Notes: generated by a model not told the origin, from the sequence alone. 64,000 bases of DNA from Saccharopolyspora oryzae (GCF_027853915.1 NZ_JAQGLA010000029.1:1-64000), one strand, 5' to 3'; shown: positions 26,747-35,471, counted from the first letter of the stretch. A program made the numbers and translations.

Positions 26747-26782
26747 AACCGGGTCAGGTGAGCGATCACCTGGCCCGGTTTT
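26747..26782. terminator. Bidirectional terminator between rbpA and marR
   Basis: A 15-bp stem (26747-26761 with 26766-26780, one G-T pair) closes on a four-base loop; AA precedes and TTTT follows it. It serves both converging genes. Confidence 0.88.
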
Positions 26783-26787
26783 CCGCG

Positions 26788-27270
26788 TCAACGGGAATTT
26801 TCCCCTTCGGTTTCGGGAACGGCGGCGAGCATGTGCCGCAGGACGTGCAGCGTCGTCTCGATCTCCGCGTCGGTGAGGTCGCCGCCGACCCGGCCCATCG
26901 CCTCGTGCTCGCGCCTCTGCAGCGCGTTGATGGCGGCGCGGCCCTCCTCGGTGAGCTCCACCAGCGATGAGCGGCGGTGCGCGGGGTTCGGTTTCAGCGC
27001 GACGAAGTCCTGCTCCAGCGCGTCGTTGACCATGCGCTGCACGAACTGCCGGCTCAGTTCCAGGGCGCGCGCGATCTGGGGGACCGTTTCGGCGGCGCCG
27101 GTCAGCTCGAGCCGTTCGAGGACCGCGCGGACGCCGATGGACAGGCCGTTGCGCGGGCTGTCGTGCTCGACCAGCCGCGCCACGCGGCGGTACAGGGGGC
27201 CGAGGACGGCGTAGACCTCGGCGAGTCGCGGTCCGAGCTGTTCCGGCGGAAGCGGGGAGTTGTCAACCAC
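26788..27270 (-). CDS. MarR-family transcriptional regulator
   Basis: A 160-residue winged-helix protein. The recognition region is TVPQIARALELSRQFVQRMVNDAL (about residues 63-86), followed by the wing HRRSSLVELTEEGRAAI. MarR proteins are dimeric repressors released by small ligands, often phenolics or antibiotics. It is divergent from an alpha/beta hydrolase, with only 26 bases between start codons, wholly covered by a palindrome. No ribosome-binding site precedes its GTG, so the mRNA may be leaderless. Confidence 0.87.
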   Translation of the reverse strand: MVDNSPLPPEQLGPRLAEVYAVLGPLYRRVARLVEHDSPRNGLSIGVRAVLERLELTGAAETVPQIARALELSRQFVQRMVNDALEQDFVALKPNPAHRRSSLVELTEEGRAAINALQRREHEAMGRVGGDLTDAEIETTLHVLRHMLAAVPETEGENSR

Positions 27271-27294
27271 GGTGTCATTATGACACTTTGGTTG
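27264..27294. promoter_or_regulatory. 31-bp MarR operator overlapping both start codons
   Basis: A perfect 15-base palindrome GTGTCATTATGACAC (27272-27286) is flanked symmetrically by CAACCA (27264-27269) and TGGTTG (27289-27294), all centred at 27279. CATTAT and CATAAT inside it can serve as -10 elements in either direction. Confidence 0.75.
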
Positions 27295-27296
27295 TC

Positions 27297-28100
27297 ATGG
27301 ACGCCATCGAATCCACGAAGATCCAGGTTCCCGACGGCGAGCTCTACGCCGAGGTGGTGGGCTCGGGCCCGCCGATCGTGCTGCTGCACGCCGGTTACCT
27401 CGGCGTGGGGATGTGGGACGAACAGCTCGAACTCGCCGAGGACCACCAGCTGATCCGCTACGAGGCGCGCTCGCACGGGCGCTCCAGCACCGCGACGTGC
27501 GACCACCACCCGTACCAGGACCTGCTGGCGGTGCTCGACCACTTCCAGCTCGAAACCGCCTCGCTGGTCGGCAATTCGATGGGCGGGGCCACCTCGCTCA
27601 CCTTCGCGCTCGAGCACCCGGACCGGGTCGAGCGGATGGTGCTGTTCGGGCCGGGGGCGCCGCCGGTGGAGTTCCAGGACCCGTTCGTCCTGGAGCACCA
27701 CCGCGCGCAGGAGGTCGCCAAGCAGGCGATGGACGCCGACGGGTACGTCGAAGCCCTCCTGCAGCTCGCGGTGGACGGTCCGCACCGCGAGCCGGACCAG
27801 GTCGATCCGGAGATCCGGCGGCGGTGCCGGGACATGGCGATGACGACGATCATGAACCACCACACCGCCACCGGAGGCCTCCTCGAGCTGGACGTGCGCA
27901 GCCGGCTGGAGCAGATCGCCGCGCCGACCGCGCTGGTGGTCGGCGAGCTCGAATCCACCGACCTGCACCGGATCGCCGGAGAAGCGGCGCGGCGGATGCC
28001 GAACGCGGAACTGCTCGAGTTCGCCGGCTGCGGGCACATGACGAACATGGAGGACCCGCAGCGCGCCAACGACCTCATCCGGCGGCACCTCGCCGGCTGA
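27297..28100 (+). CDS. Alpha/beta hydrolase, MarR-paired
   Basis: A 267-residue alpha/beta hydrolase. The oxyanion region is VLLHAGYLG, the nucleophile elbow is LVGNSMGGATS (serine near residue 92), and the acid and histidine lie in LVVGELESTDL and FAGCGHMTNME. The closest general resemblance is to small esterases and 3-oxoadipate enol-lactonase-like hydrolases. The start is ATG 27297; no ribosome-binding site is visible within the operator. Pairing with a MarR regulator suggests detoxification or breakdown of an aromatic ester or lactone, which is an inference. Confidence 0.82.
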   Translation: MDAIESTKIQVPDGELYAEVVGSGPPIVLLHAGYLGVGMWDEQLELAEDHQLIRYEARSHGRSSTATCDHHPYQDLLAVLDHFQLETASLVGNSMGGATSLTFALEHPDRVERMVLFGPGAPPVEFQDPFVLEHHRAQEVAKQAMDADGYVEALLQLAVDGPHREPDQVDPEIRRRCRDMAMTTIMNHHTATGGLLELDVRSRLEQIAAPTALVVGELESTDLHRIAGEAARRMPNAELLEFAGCGHMTNMEDPQRANDLIRRHLAG

Positions 28101-28122
28101 GCGCGAAGAACCTCGGGGGACA

Positions 28123-28151
28123 TGTCGATCTCGGCGGACGCCGTTCGATGC
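28123..28151 (+). promoter_or_regulatory. Candidate ECF42-type promoter
   Basis: TGTCGA (28123-28128) is followed after 17 bases by CGATGC (28146-28151). This matches my recollection of the promoter used by ECF42 sigma factors, which autoregulate the DGPF-sigma operon. It lies about 100 bases upstream of the DGPF gene. Confidence 0.5.
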
Positions 28152-28159
28152 GTTGGTGA

Positions 28160-28180
28160 GCGGCCGGGACGCCCGGCCGC
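28160..28180 (+). terminator. Hairpin in the DGPF upstream region
   Basis: A perfect 9-bp stem GCGGCCGGG / CCCGGCCGC with a three-base loop. It may terminate the hydrolase transcript, or form part of the 5' leader of the DGPF operon, since it is downstream of the candidate promoter at 28123. Confidence 0.5.
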
Positions 28181-28254
28181 CACCGGGTTTCACCGGCTGG
28201 AACCGCCGTGGAACTGGTAGGAATCAAGCACCTACGACCAGGAAGTGACCCCCG

Positions 28255-28668
28255 ATGCGCTACATGATGATCGTGAAGGCCACCGCCGAGACCGAGGCCG
28301 GCGAGATGCCGAGCGAGGAGTTGCTCAAGGCGATGGGCGACTACAACGAGCAGCTGGTCAAGGCCGGCGTGCTGCTCGCGGGCGAAGGGCTGCACCCCAG
28401 CTCGGAGGGCTTCCGCACCGAGATCGCCACCGGCGGCGGGCGGTCCGTGGTGGACGGCCCGTTCACCGAGGCCAAGGAGCTGATCGCCGGGTTCTGGCTG
28501 CTGCAGGTGCGTTCCCGCGAGGAGGCCCTGGAGTGGGCCAAGCGGTGCCCGGAACCGGTCGAGGTGCGGCGGGTCTTCGACGCCGAGGACTTCGAGATGT
28601 CCGCGGAGGAGGCCGAGCGCGAGGCGAAGCTGCGCGAGGAAGTGCGCGAAGCGGGCGGAATCGCCTGA
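28255..28668 (+). CDS. DGPF/YCII-domain protein
   Basis: A 137-residue protein of the YCII-related, DGPF-motif family. MRYMMIVKA at the N terminus and VVDGPFTEAKELIAGFWLLQ in the middle are diagnostic; the C terminus is a charged helix. The family folds as a small ferredoxin-like dimer of unknown reaction. It is almost always encoded next to ECF42-type sigma factors, as here, where the sigma gene starts 28 bases later. Its role is thought to be a partner or output of that sigma factor, but this is not established by the sequence. Confidence 0.88.
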   Translation: MRYMMIVKATAETEAGEMPSEELLKAMGDYNEQLVKAGVLLAGEGLHPSSEGFRTEIATGGGRSVVDGPFTEAKELIAGFWLLQVRSREEALEWAKRCPEPVEVRRVFDAEDFEMSAEEAEREAKLREEVREAGGIA

Positions 28669-28696
28669 GCCGGCACGACGGCTGTGCTGAGATGGC

Positions 28697-29950
28697 GTGG
28701 TGACGGTTTCCGAAACCCACCGCGCCATCGAGGCGGTCTGGCGCATCGAAGCGCCCCGCGTCATCGCCGGACTGGCCCGGATGGTGCAGGACGTCGGCCT
28801 GGCCGAGGAGCTGGCGCAGGACGCGCTGGTCATCGCGCTGGAGAAGTGGCCGGAGACCGGCGTGCCGCCGAACCCGGGCGCCTGGTTGACCGCCACCGCC
28901 AAGCACCGGGCGATCGACCAGCTGCGCCGCAACGAGCGGCTGGTGCGCAAGCAGCAGGAGATCGGCCGGGACCTGGAGCACCAGCAGCACACCGAGATCG
29001 AGGTGGACTTCGGCCCGGACTTCGGCGACGACCTGCTGCGCCTGGTGTTCACCGCCTGCCACCCGGTGCTGTCCGCCGAGGCGAGGGTGGCGCTGGCGCT
29101 GCGAGTCCTGTGCGGGTTGACGACCAAGGAGATCGCCCGCGCGTTCCTGGTGCCCGAGCCGACCATCGCCCAGCGCATCGTGCGGGCGAAGAAGACGTTG
29201 GCGCGCAAGCAGATCCCGTTCGAAGCGCCGAGCGCCGACGAGCTCCCGGCGCGGCTGCCCGCGGTGCTGGAAGTCGTCTACCTCATCTTCAACGAGGGGT
29301 ACACGGCCACGTCCGGTGCGGACTGGATGCGCACCGAGCTGTGCGACGACGCCCTGCGGCTCGGCCGGATCCTGGCCGGACTGGTGCCCGGCGAACCCGA
29401 GGTGCACGGCTTGGTGGCACTGCTGGAGATCCAGGCCTCCCGCTCCGCCGCGCGCACCGGCCCGACGGGGGAGCCGGTGCTGCTGCTGGAGCAGGACCGG
29501 GCCCGCTGGGACCAGCTGCTGATCCGCCGCGGCCTCGCCGCGCTCGAGCGGGCGGAGCAGATCGACGCACCACCCGGCCCGTACCAGCTGCAGGCGGCGA
29601 TCGCGGCCTGCCACGCGCGGGCGCGCACGCCGGAGGAGACCGACTGGGCGCGGATCGCCCGGACCTACGAGCAGCTCTCGGAAGTCACGCCGTCGCCGGT
29701 GGTGGAGCTCAACCGCGCGGTGGCGGTGTCGATGGCGTTCGGCCCCGAGCACGGCCTGCACCTGGTCGACCAGCTGGTGGCCGAAGGTTCCCTGCGCGAC
29801 TACCACCTGCTGCCCAGCGTCCGCGGCGACCTGCTGGTCAAGCTCGACCGGCCGGCCGAAGCCCGCGCCGAGTTCGAACGAGCCGCCGAGCTGACGGCCA
29901 ACACCCGCGAACGCGACCTCCTCCTGGAGCGCGCCCGCACCTGCGGCTGA
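28697..29950 (+). CDS. ECF42-type RNA polymerase sigma factor with TPR-like C terminus
   Basis: A 417-residue sigma factor, more than twice the size of an ordinary ECF sigma. Region 2 is visible in LAEELAQDALVIALEKWPE and AWLTATAKHRAIDQLRR, and region 4 in GLTTKEIARAFLVPEPTIAQRIVRAKK (within 135-165). The remaining 230 residues are helical and TPR-like (for example VVELNRAVAVSMAFG and PAEARAEFERAAEL), which together with the adjacent DGPF gene defines the ECF42 group. No anti-sigma factor is near; the C-terminal extension is believed to replace it. Two adjacent GTG codons (28697, 28700) are possible starts. Confidence 0.9.
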   Translation: MVTVSETHRAIEAVWRIEAPRVIAGLARMVQDVGLAEELAQDALVIALEKWPETGVPPNPGAWLTATAKHRAIDQLRRNERLVRKQQEIGRDLEHQQHTEIEVDFGPDFGDDLLRLVFTACHPVLSAEARVALALRVLCGLTTKEIARAFLVPEPTIAQRIVRAKKTLARKQIPFEAPSADELPARLPAVLEVVYLIFNEGYTATSGADWMRTELCDDALRLGRILAGLVPGEPEVHGLVALLEIQASRSAARTGPTGEPVLLLEQDRARWDQLLIRRGLAALERAEQIDAPPGPYQLQAAIAACHARARTPEETDWARIARTYEQLSEVTPSPVVELNRAVAVSMAFGPEHGLHLVDQLVAEGSLRDYHLLPSVRGDLLVKLDRPAEARAEFERAAELTANTRERDLLLERARTCG

Positions 29951-30016
29951 TCGGCTGGTGTGGTGTTGATCGCGCTGCCGCGCGGGTCCCGGCCACCGCT
30001 GGGTACGCTCGCGCGC

Positions 30017-30490
30017 ATGACTCTGGCGACGGCTGACCTCGCGGACCGGGAAGGCCCGGAGGTGCGCAGCTGCGACGTGCAGTTCCGCGACATCGGCGGG
30101 CGCGCGGCGTTCGAAGGCCGCATCCGCACCGTCAAGTGCTTCCAGGACAACGCCCTGCTCAAGGAGATCCTCTCCACGCCGGGCGAGGGCCAGGTGCTGG
30201 TGATCGACGGCCGGGGTTCGCTGCACACCGCGCTGATGGGCGACCTCATCGCCGAGCTCGGCCGGTCCAACGGCTGGAGCGGCGCGATCATCAACGGCGC
30301 GGTGCGCGACTCCGCGGTGCTGGCCGAGATGGACTTCGGCGTCAAGGCGCTGGGCACCAACCCGCGCAAGAGCACCAAGACCGGTGAAGGCGTCGCCGAC
30401 GAGGTGGTCGAGCTCGGCGGCGTCCAGTTCGTGCCCGGCGAGTACGTGGTCGCCGACCGCGACGGCGTCGTGGTGATCATCGAGCCGTGA
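30017..30490 (+). CDS. RraA-family protein (RNase E inhibitor-like / aldolase-like)
   Basis: A 157-residue protein of the RraA family. The core [41 protein letters not shown] and the final [13 protein letters not shown] are characteristic. In proteobacteria RraA inhibits RNase E; many homologues are instead 4-hydroxy-4-methyl-2-oxoglutarate or oxaloacetate lyases, with Arg and Asp of the NGAVRD motif binding the metal-keto acid. Both are retained here, so an enzymatic role is at least as likely. The ATG at 30017 begins the conserved part. Confidence 0.82.
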   Translation: MTLATADLADREGPEVRSCDVQFRDIGGRAAFEGRIRTVKCFQDNALLKEILSTPGEGQVLVIDGRGSLHTALMGDLIAELGRSNGWSGAIINGAVRDSAVLAEMDFGVKALGTNPRKSTKTGEGVADEVVELGGVQFVPGEYVVADRDGVVVIIEP

Positions 30491-30500
30491 CCAGCGCCGC

Positions 30501-30533
30501 TGCGCCCGCCGCGGGCGCAGCGGGAAGTACTGT
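30501..30533 (+). promoter_or_regulatory. Palindrome and -10 element ahead of trkH
   Basis: TGCGCCCGC / GCGGGCGCA (30501-30519, one-base centre) follows the rraA stop. TACTGT at 30528-30533 is a -10-like hexamer eight bases before the GTG at 30542, suggesting a leaderless or nearly leaderless trkH mRNA. Confidence 0.45.
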
Positions 30534-30541
30534 GTGGATCC

Positions 30542-31903
30542 GTGCTAGCTCTCCTGCGCAGGTTTCCGCGGTTCCCTGCGGTACGCACCCGGCCGGCCGT
30601 GCCGGTCGTGCTCGGTTTCGCGGTGATCATCCTGCTCGGCACCGTGCTGCTCATGATGCCCTTCGCCGCCGAGTCCGGGCAGGCCACCGGGTTCGTCGCC
30701 GCGCTGTTCACCGCGACCTCCGCGGTGTGCGTGACCGGGTTGGTCGTCGTCGACACCGCGACCCACTGGTCCACCGCCGGAGAAGTGATCATCGTGGCGC
30801 TGATCCAGATCGGCGGCCTGGGCATCATGACCCTGGCCTCGCTGCTGAGCCTGCTGGTGTTCCGCCGCTTCGGGCTGCGCATGCGGTTGACCGCGCAGGC
30901 GGAGACCAAGGCGATCGGGCTCGGCGACGTCCGCCGCCTGGTGGGCAACGTCCTGCTGCTCACCGTGGCCTTCGAGCTGGTCGCCGCGGTGCTGCTGACG
31001 GCTCGGCTGTCCGCCGGCTACGACCTCGGATTCGGCCGCGCCGCGTACGAAGGCGTGTTCCACGCGATCTCGGCGTTCAACAACGCCGGGTTCGCGCTCT
31101 ACCCCGACAACCTGATGGGTTTCGTCACCGACCCCTGGATCTGCCTGCCGATCGCGGCCGCGGTGATCGCCGGCGGGCTCGGGTTCCCGGTGTGGATCGA
31201 GCTGTTCCGCCGGTTCCGCCAGCCGCGGCGCTGGAAGCTGCACGTGAAGATCACCCTGCTGGCGACGGCGGTGCTGCTGGTCGGTGGAACCGCGGTGATC
31301 ACCATCGCCGAGTGGACCAACCCCGGCACGCTGGGACCGCTGTCCTGGCCGGGCAAGCTGCTGGCCGGGTTCTTCGCCGCCGTGATGACCCGCACCGCGG
31401 GCTTCAACAGCCTCGACATCGGTGAGATGCACTCGGGCACGCTGCTGGTGCAGGACATCATGATGTTCATCGGCGGTGGCAGCGCGGGGACCGCCGGCGG
31501 CATCAAGGTCACCACCTTCGCGCTGCTGGCGTTCGTGATCCTGGCCGAGGTCCGCGGCGAGCCGAGCGTGCACGTGATGGGGCGCCGACTGTCCGAAGGC
31601 GTGCAGCGGCAGGCGCTGACCATCGTGCTGATCGCCGTCGGAGTGGTCATGGCGGTCGTGCTGGCGCTGCTGGCGATCACGCAGTTCAGCTTGGACCAGG
31701 TGCTGTTCGAGGCGGTTTCGGCCTTCGCTACCGTCGGCCTCTCGACCGGCATCACCGCAGACCTGCCAGAATCGGGGCAACTGCTGCTGGTGGCCCTGAT
31801 GTTCATCGGCCGGCTCGGCCCGGTCACGCTCGCCTCGGCACTGGCCCTGCGCGAGCGGGCCCGTCGTTACGAACTACCCGAGGAGCGACCCATCGTTGGC
31901 TAG
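30542..31903 (+). CDS. TrkH/KtrB-type potassium uptake channel subunit
   Basis: A 453-residue membrane protein of the Trk/Ktr superfamily. The four pore-loop repeats are visible: TSAVCVTGL, ISAFNNAGFAL, MTRTAGFNS and VSAFATVGLSTG, each carrying the central selectivity glycine. The glycine-rich gate region GGGSAGTAGG occurs in the third repeat. It conducts K+ (or Na+-coupled K+) and requires the RCK protein encoded next. Length and the following gene match the KtrAB layout. The GTG start has no clear ribosome-binding site. Confidence 0.93.
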   Translation: MLALLRRFPRFPAVRTRPAVPVVLGFAVIILLGTVLLMMPFAAESGQATGFVAALFTATSAVCVTGLVVVDTATHWSTAGEVIIVALIQIGGLGIMTLASLLSLLVFRRFGLRMRLTAQAETKAIGLGDVRRLVGNVLLLTVAFELVAAVLLTARLSAGYDLGFGRAAYEGVFHAISAFNNAGFALYPDNLMGFVTDPWICLPIAAAVIAGGLGFPVWIELFRRFRQPRRWKLHVKITLLATAVLLVGGTAVITIAEWTNPGTLGPLSWPGKLLAGFFAAVMTRTAGFNSLDIGEMHSGTLLVQDIMMFIGGGSAGTAGGIKVTTFALLAFVILAEVRGEPSVHVMGRRLSEGVQRQALTIVLIAVGVVMAVVLALLAITQFSLDQVLFEAVSAFATVGLSTGITADLPESGQLLLVALMFIGRLGPVTLASALALRERARRYELPEERPIVG

Positions 31904-32564
31904 GAACGACGCAGCGAACCAGATCGTGGTGATCGGCCTGGGCCGGTTCGGCAGCTCGCTGGCCAGCGAACTGGTGCGCCACGGTTCGGAGGTGCTGGCC
32001 ATCGACTCGCGGCCGACCGTGGTGCAGCGGTTCGCCGACGAGCTGACGCACACCGCGGTCGCCGACACCACCGACCCGGAGAGCCTGCGGCAGCTCGGCG
32101 TGCACCAGTTCAACCGGGCCGTGGTGGCCATCGGCACCGAGCTGGAGGCCAGCATCCTGACCACCTCGTTGCTGGCGGACTTCGGCATCCCCAACATCTG
32201 GGCCAAGGCCACCAGCCGCCAGCACGGCCGGATCCTGGAACGGGTGGGCGCGCACCACGTCGTGCTGCCGGAGCACGAGATGGGCAAGGAGACGGCGCAC
32301 CTGGTGATCGGCCGGATGCTCGACTACATCGAGCTGGAGGAGGACCACTACGCGCTGGCGAAGACCCGAGCCCCGGCCGAGGCGGTGGGCCGGCCGCTCG
32401 GCGACGCGCGCCTCCGCTCGAAGTACGGCGTGACCGTCGTGGCCATCAAGCGTCCGGGGGAGCCCTTCACCTACGCGACAGCGGAAACGGTGGTGCGGGA
32501 CGGCGACATCCTCGTCGTCGCGGGCACCAGCGAACAGCTGGAGCGCTTCGCCGAGCTGACCTGA
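31896..32564 (+). CDS. TrkA/KtrA-type RCK regulator of potassium uptake
   Basis: A 222-residue cytosolic gating subunit. The N-terminal RCK domain opens with QIVVIGLGRFGSSLASELV, a Rossmann nucleotide-binding motif, with the acidic residue of LAIDSRP at the end of the second strand. The C-terminal RCK_C domain covers about 135-220. In Ktr systems ATP/ADP and c-di-AMP binding to this octameric ring opens or closes the channel. The TTG at 31896 overlaps the trkH end by eight bases, so both subunits are co-translated. Confidence 0.92.
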   Translation: MARNDAANQIVVIGLGRFGSSLASELVRHGSEVLAIDSRPTVVQRFADELTHTAVADTTDPESLRQLGVHQFNRAVVAIGTELEASILTTSLLADFGIPNIWAKATSRQHGRILERVGAHHVVLPEHEMGKETAHLVIGRMLDYIELEEDHYALAKTRAPAEAVGRPLGDARLRSKYGVTVVAIKRPGEPFTYATAETVVRDGDILVVAGTSEQLERFAELT

Positions 32565-32565
32565 C

Positions 32566-33828
32566 TCACTCCCCGGGGCCCGGCGCTGCACGTCCGAGGT
32601 GGTCCAGCGCCTTGGCGAAGTGGTCGGCGAACAGCGGTGGGTTCTCCGCCATGGGGAAGTGCCCGAGGTCCGGCATCGTCCAGAAGACGGCCCCGGAGAT
32701 CTTCCGCGCCGTTGCCTCCGACATCTCGGGCGTGCACGAGTAGTCGTACTCGCCGGTCATCATGACCACCGGGCACCGCGCGGTGTCGATCTCGCCGACC
32801 CGGTCGCGGCCGTCCCAGTCGCCGCTGTAGAAGTCGATGTCACCGGCGAAGGTGCCGAACCCGCCCTGGGAGTAGCCCCACCACACCTTGCGGCGGTAGT
32901 GCTCGGGGCTCTGCGGTGCCATGAGCCCGTAGACCCACTCGGGGACGAAGACCGACTCGTTGACCAAGGGGTGCTTCGCCCACGACACCTTCCGGCCGGG
33001 AACCCGGTCGCTGGCCTCGCACGCGATCACCCCGCCGACGACGTCCGGGGCTCGGTGCGCCAGTTCCAGGCAGATCTCGCCGCCCATCGAGGATCCGCTG
33101 ACGATGGGCGCGGTCAGTCCGAGCGCGTCGATGACGGCGAGGACGGTCGTGGCGTACTGGTCGGTCGTCAGGGCGTAGCCGCCGGGCGGGACTCCGGGCA
33201 GCAGGTCGGAACGACCATGGCCGGGCAGGTCGAAAGCGATCAGCCGGCAGCGGGACGTCAACGAGGTATCCGCCATGAGGTCGTGGTACTGGCGGCTGTC
33301 GGCGCCCGCGGTGTGGAGGAGCAGGACGTCCTGGCCCTCGCCGGCCGCCTCGTAGAAGATCTCCACAGGTTCACCGCGAACGCTGATGCGCACGTAGCCC
33401 GGTTCGAGGTCGGCCTTGCTCCGGACCGGATGTGCGGCGGCAGGAGTGGCCGGTCGACCTGAGATCGCCGCCCTGCCCAGCTCCAGCACCCGGCGCACGA
33501 GGTGTGCGTGCTGCACCATCGCCAGTTCGCTGCCCTCGACGTGCGCGCCGGGAACGCGCATGAGCATGCCGAAGAAGTTCTGGTACGCGGGCGGTGGCAC
33601 TGCCTGGAAGAACCGGCTCCAGTCGGCAGGTGCCGCGACCAGCTCGAAGTCGGCGGCGCTGGTCGGCTCGACGAGCTGTCCGCTGCTGAAGCCGAACAGC
33701 GCGTTCTGCTCCCCGGCGCGGATCCCGAAGGTGACCGTGGTGGCGGTCGCGAGGGCGGACAACTCCCGGTCTTCCCGGCAGGCGTCCATCCACCGTTCGA
33801 GGTCGGCGTCGTTCCATGCCGTGCTCAC
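32566..33828 (-). CDS. Alpha/beta hydrolase with extra N-terminal SCP2-like domain
   Basis: A 420-residue two-part protein. Residues 1-125 look like a small lipid- or sterol-carrier-like fold (TTVTFGIRAGEQNALFGFSS and WSRFFQAVPPPAYQNFFGML); this assignment is tentative. Residues 150-415 are an alpha/beta hydrolase: VLLLHTAGADSRQ, FDLPGHGRSD, the nucleophile elbow VSGSSMGGEICLE, an acidic MMTGEYDYSC and the histidine in PDLGHFPMAE. The GTG at 33828 overlaps the MHS carrier stop (GTGA), so carrier and hydrolase are coupled. It probably acts on the compound imported by that carrier. Confidence 0.8.
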   Translation of the reverse strand: MSTAWNDADLERWMDACREDRELSALATATTVTFGIRAGEQNALFGFSSGQLVEPTSAADFELVAAPADWSRFFQAVPPPAYQNFFGMLMRVPGAHVEGSELAMVQHAHLVRRVLELGRAAISGRPATPAAAHPVRSKADLEPGYVRISVRGEPVEIFYEAAGEGQDVLLLHTAGADSRQYHDLMADTSLTSRCRLIAFDLPGHGRSDLLPGVPPGGYALTTDQYATTVLAVIDALGLTAPIVSGSSMGGEICLELAHRAPDVVGGVIACEASDRVPGRKVSWAKHPLVNESVFVPEWVYGLMAPQSPEHYRRKVWWGYSQGGFGTFAGDIDFYSGDWDGRDRVGEIDTARCPVVMMTGEYDYSCTPEMSEATARKISGAVFWTMPDLGHFPMAENPPLFADHFAKALDHLGRAAPGPGE

Positions 33829-35165
33829 TTCAGCGTTCCCTTCGTGGTCCGTTCCGGCTCGGTCGAGTACCTGCGGCCCGGCTGCGTGGCGAAGAAGACC
33901 GAGATGAAGGTCAGAACGCTGACGGTGATCAGGTACGGGGGCAGGGCTGCTGCGGCGCCGACGCCGGTGGCCAGCAGCGCGGTCAGGATCAGCGGTGCGA
34001 AGCCGCCGCCGAAGATCGCGCCGATCTGGTACCCGAGCGAGGCCGCGCTGTACCGGACTTCGGGCGAGAACATCTCCGCGAACAGGGTGGCCATCGGCCC
34101 GTACATCAGCGGGTGGATCAACGAGAGCCCGATGACGGAGGTGACGCCGAGGACCCAGGTGGAGGTGGCGGACTCGTTGATGGCGAAGAACGGGTAGGCG
34201 AACGCGGCGAACAGCACCGCCCCGGTGAGGAAGACCTTGCGCCGGCCGATGCGGTCGGACAGGGCTGCCGCCAGCGGGATGGTGAGCACTTCCAGGCCCG
34301 CGGCGATCGCGACGATGATCAGCACGGCCGAGCGCTCCAGGCCCAACGACGACGTGCCGTAGGTGAGGACGAACGTCGCGAAGAGGTAGAAGTTGACGAA
34401 CGGCGCCAGGCAGCTGCCGATCGCGAGCACGATGTTGAGCGGGTGGTTCTTCACGGCGTCGAGGATCGGCAGCTCGGAGCGCGAGCCCGCTTCCTTCACG
34501 TCCTGGAACTCGGGTGATTCGACGACGTTGAGCCGGATGAACGTGCCCACCACGACCAGCGCGGCGCTGAGCAGGAACGGCACTCGCCAGCCCCAGCTCA
34601 TGAACGCCTCGTCCGGGAGCATCGAAAAGCCCCCGAACGCCACCGTCGCGAGGATCAGACCGGCGGGAGAGCCGGCTTGGGTCCAGCTCCCGGCCAATCC
34701 GCGCTTGTACTCCGGGGAGTGCTCGACGGACATGAGCACTGCGCCACCCCATTCGCCCCCGACGGCGAACCCCTGCACGACGCGGCACAGCACGAGCAGG
34801 ATCGGGGCCAGCACACCGATCTGCGCGTAGGTCGGCAGCAGGCCGATGGCGATGGTGGAGGCGCCCATGCCGACGAGGCTGTAGATGAGCATGGACTTGC
34901 GGCCGACCCGGTCGCCGAAGTGTCCGAAGAGGACACCTCCGAGGGGGCGGGCGATGAAGCCCGCGGCGAACGCGCCGAAGGCGGCGATCGTGCCCGCGAG
35001 AGCGGAGAACTGCGGGAAGAACAGCTTGTTGAAGACCAGCGCGGACGCGGTCCCGTAGAGGAAGAAGTCGTACCACTCCACGGTGGTGCCGATGAAGCTG
35101 GCGGCGACGACCTTCCGCGTCATCGAGCCCGCTTCCGCCGGTCTTGCTCGGATCGTGTTCGGCAT
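33825..35165 (-). CDS. MHS-family MFS transporter (metabolite:H+ symporter)
   Basis: A 446-residue MFS carrier with twelve predicted helices. GTTVEWYDFFLYGTASALVF at the N terminus and PLGGVLFGHFGDRVGRK in loop 2-3 are signatures of the MHS group (shikimate, alpha-ketoglutarate, proline/betaine and aromatic-acid carriers). The ATG at 35165 has GAGGAGG upstream; an in-frame start 20 codons earlier lacks one. A well-spaced promoter (TTGACG at 35300-35295, 16 bases, TATTCT at 35278-35273) drives it. It is divergent from the aldehyde dehydrogenase gene. Confidence 0.88.
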   Translation of the reverse strand: MPNTIRARPAEAGSMTRKVVAASFIGTTVEWYDFFLYGTASALVFNKLFFPQFSALAGTIAAFGAFAAGFIARPLGGVLFGHFGDRVGRKSMLIYSLVGMGASTIAIGLLPTYAQIGVLAPILLVLCRVVQGFAVGGEWGGAVLMSVEHSPEYKRGLAGSWTQAGSPAGLILATVAFGGFSMLPDEAFMSWGWRVPFLLSAALVVVGTFIRLNVVESPEFQDVKEAGSRSELPILDAVKNHPLNIVLAIGSCLAPFVNFYLFATFVLTYGTSSLGLERSAVLIIVAIAAGLEVLTIPLAAALSDRIGRRKVFLTGAVLFAAFAYPFFAINESATSTWVLGVTSVIGLSLIHPLMYGPMATLFAEMFSPEVRYSAASLGYQIGAIFGGGFAPLILTALLATGVGAAAALPPYLITVSVLTFISVFFATQPGRRYSTEPERTTKGTLK

Positions 35166-35262
35166 CGAACCTCCTCGCGGGGGTGCAGCAAGAGCGGGGG
35201 AACGACCCGGGCCGGAGATCGGCATCGCGCCGCAGAAGAGCGCGGACAGCTCTGTGCACTAG

Positions 35263-35392
35263 CGTATGCAGCAGAATACGTTCATTGATGCCATCGTCAA
35301 GTATTTGTCCGGAGGACGGGCTTTCGGAGCTGATAATCAGCGAGTTCGCGCTTGACAAGCGGAGCTTCGATCTTAGTATCCTGCTGTATACA
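35263..35392. promoter_or_regulatory. Divergent promoters with GTAT/ATAC operators
   Basis: The 306-bp gap between the MHS and dehydrogenase genes holds two good promoters and no gene. Leftward: TTGACG (35300-35295) and TATTCT (35278-35273). Rightward: TTGACA (35352-35357), 16 bases, TAGTAT (35374-35379). CGTAT/ATACG (35263-35267, 35276-35280) overlaps the leftward -10, and TGTATACA (35385-35392) lies at the rightward start site. A third palindrome, GCTGAT-A-ATCAGC, is at 35329-35341. The GntR protein at 38745 is the likely ligand. Confidence 0.7.
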
Positions 35393-35471
35393 AAATGATC
35401 CAACGGGCCGCACGGTGTGTTCGGTCCCGCGCGCCGACGTCGAAGACCAACAGTGCTGTGGAGTGCGCCGC

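Noticed and set aside
32566-35403. Apparent 945-residue protein fusing the hydrolase to an upstream domain
   Set aside because: The upstream part is the wrong frame of the MHS transporter gene. The real hydrolase begins at GTG 33828, overlapping the transporter stop.
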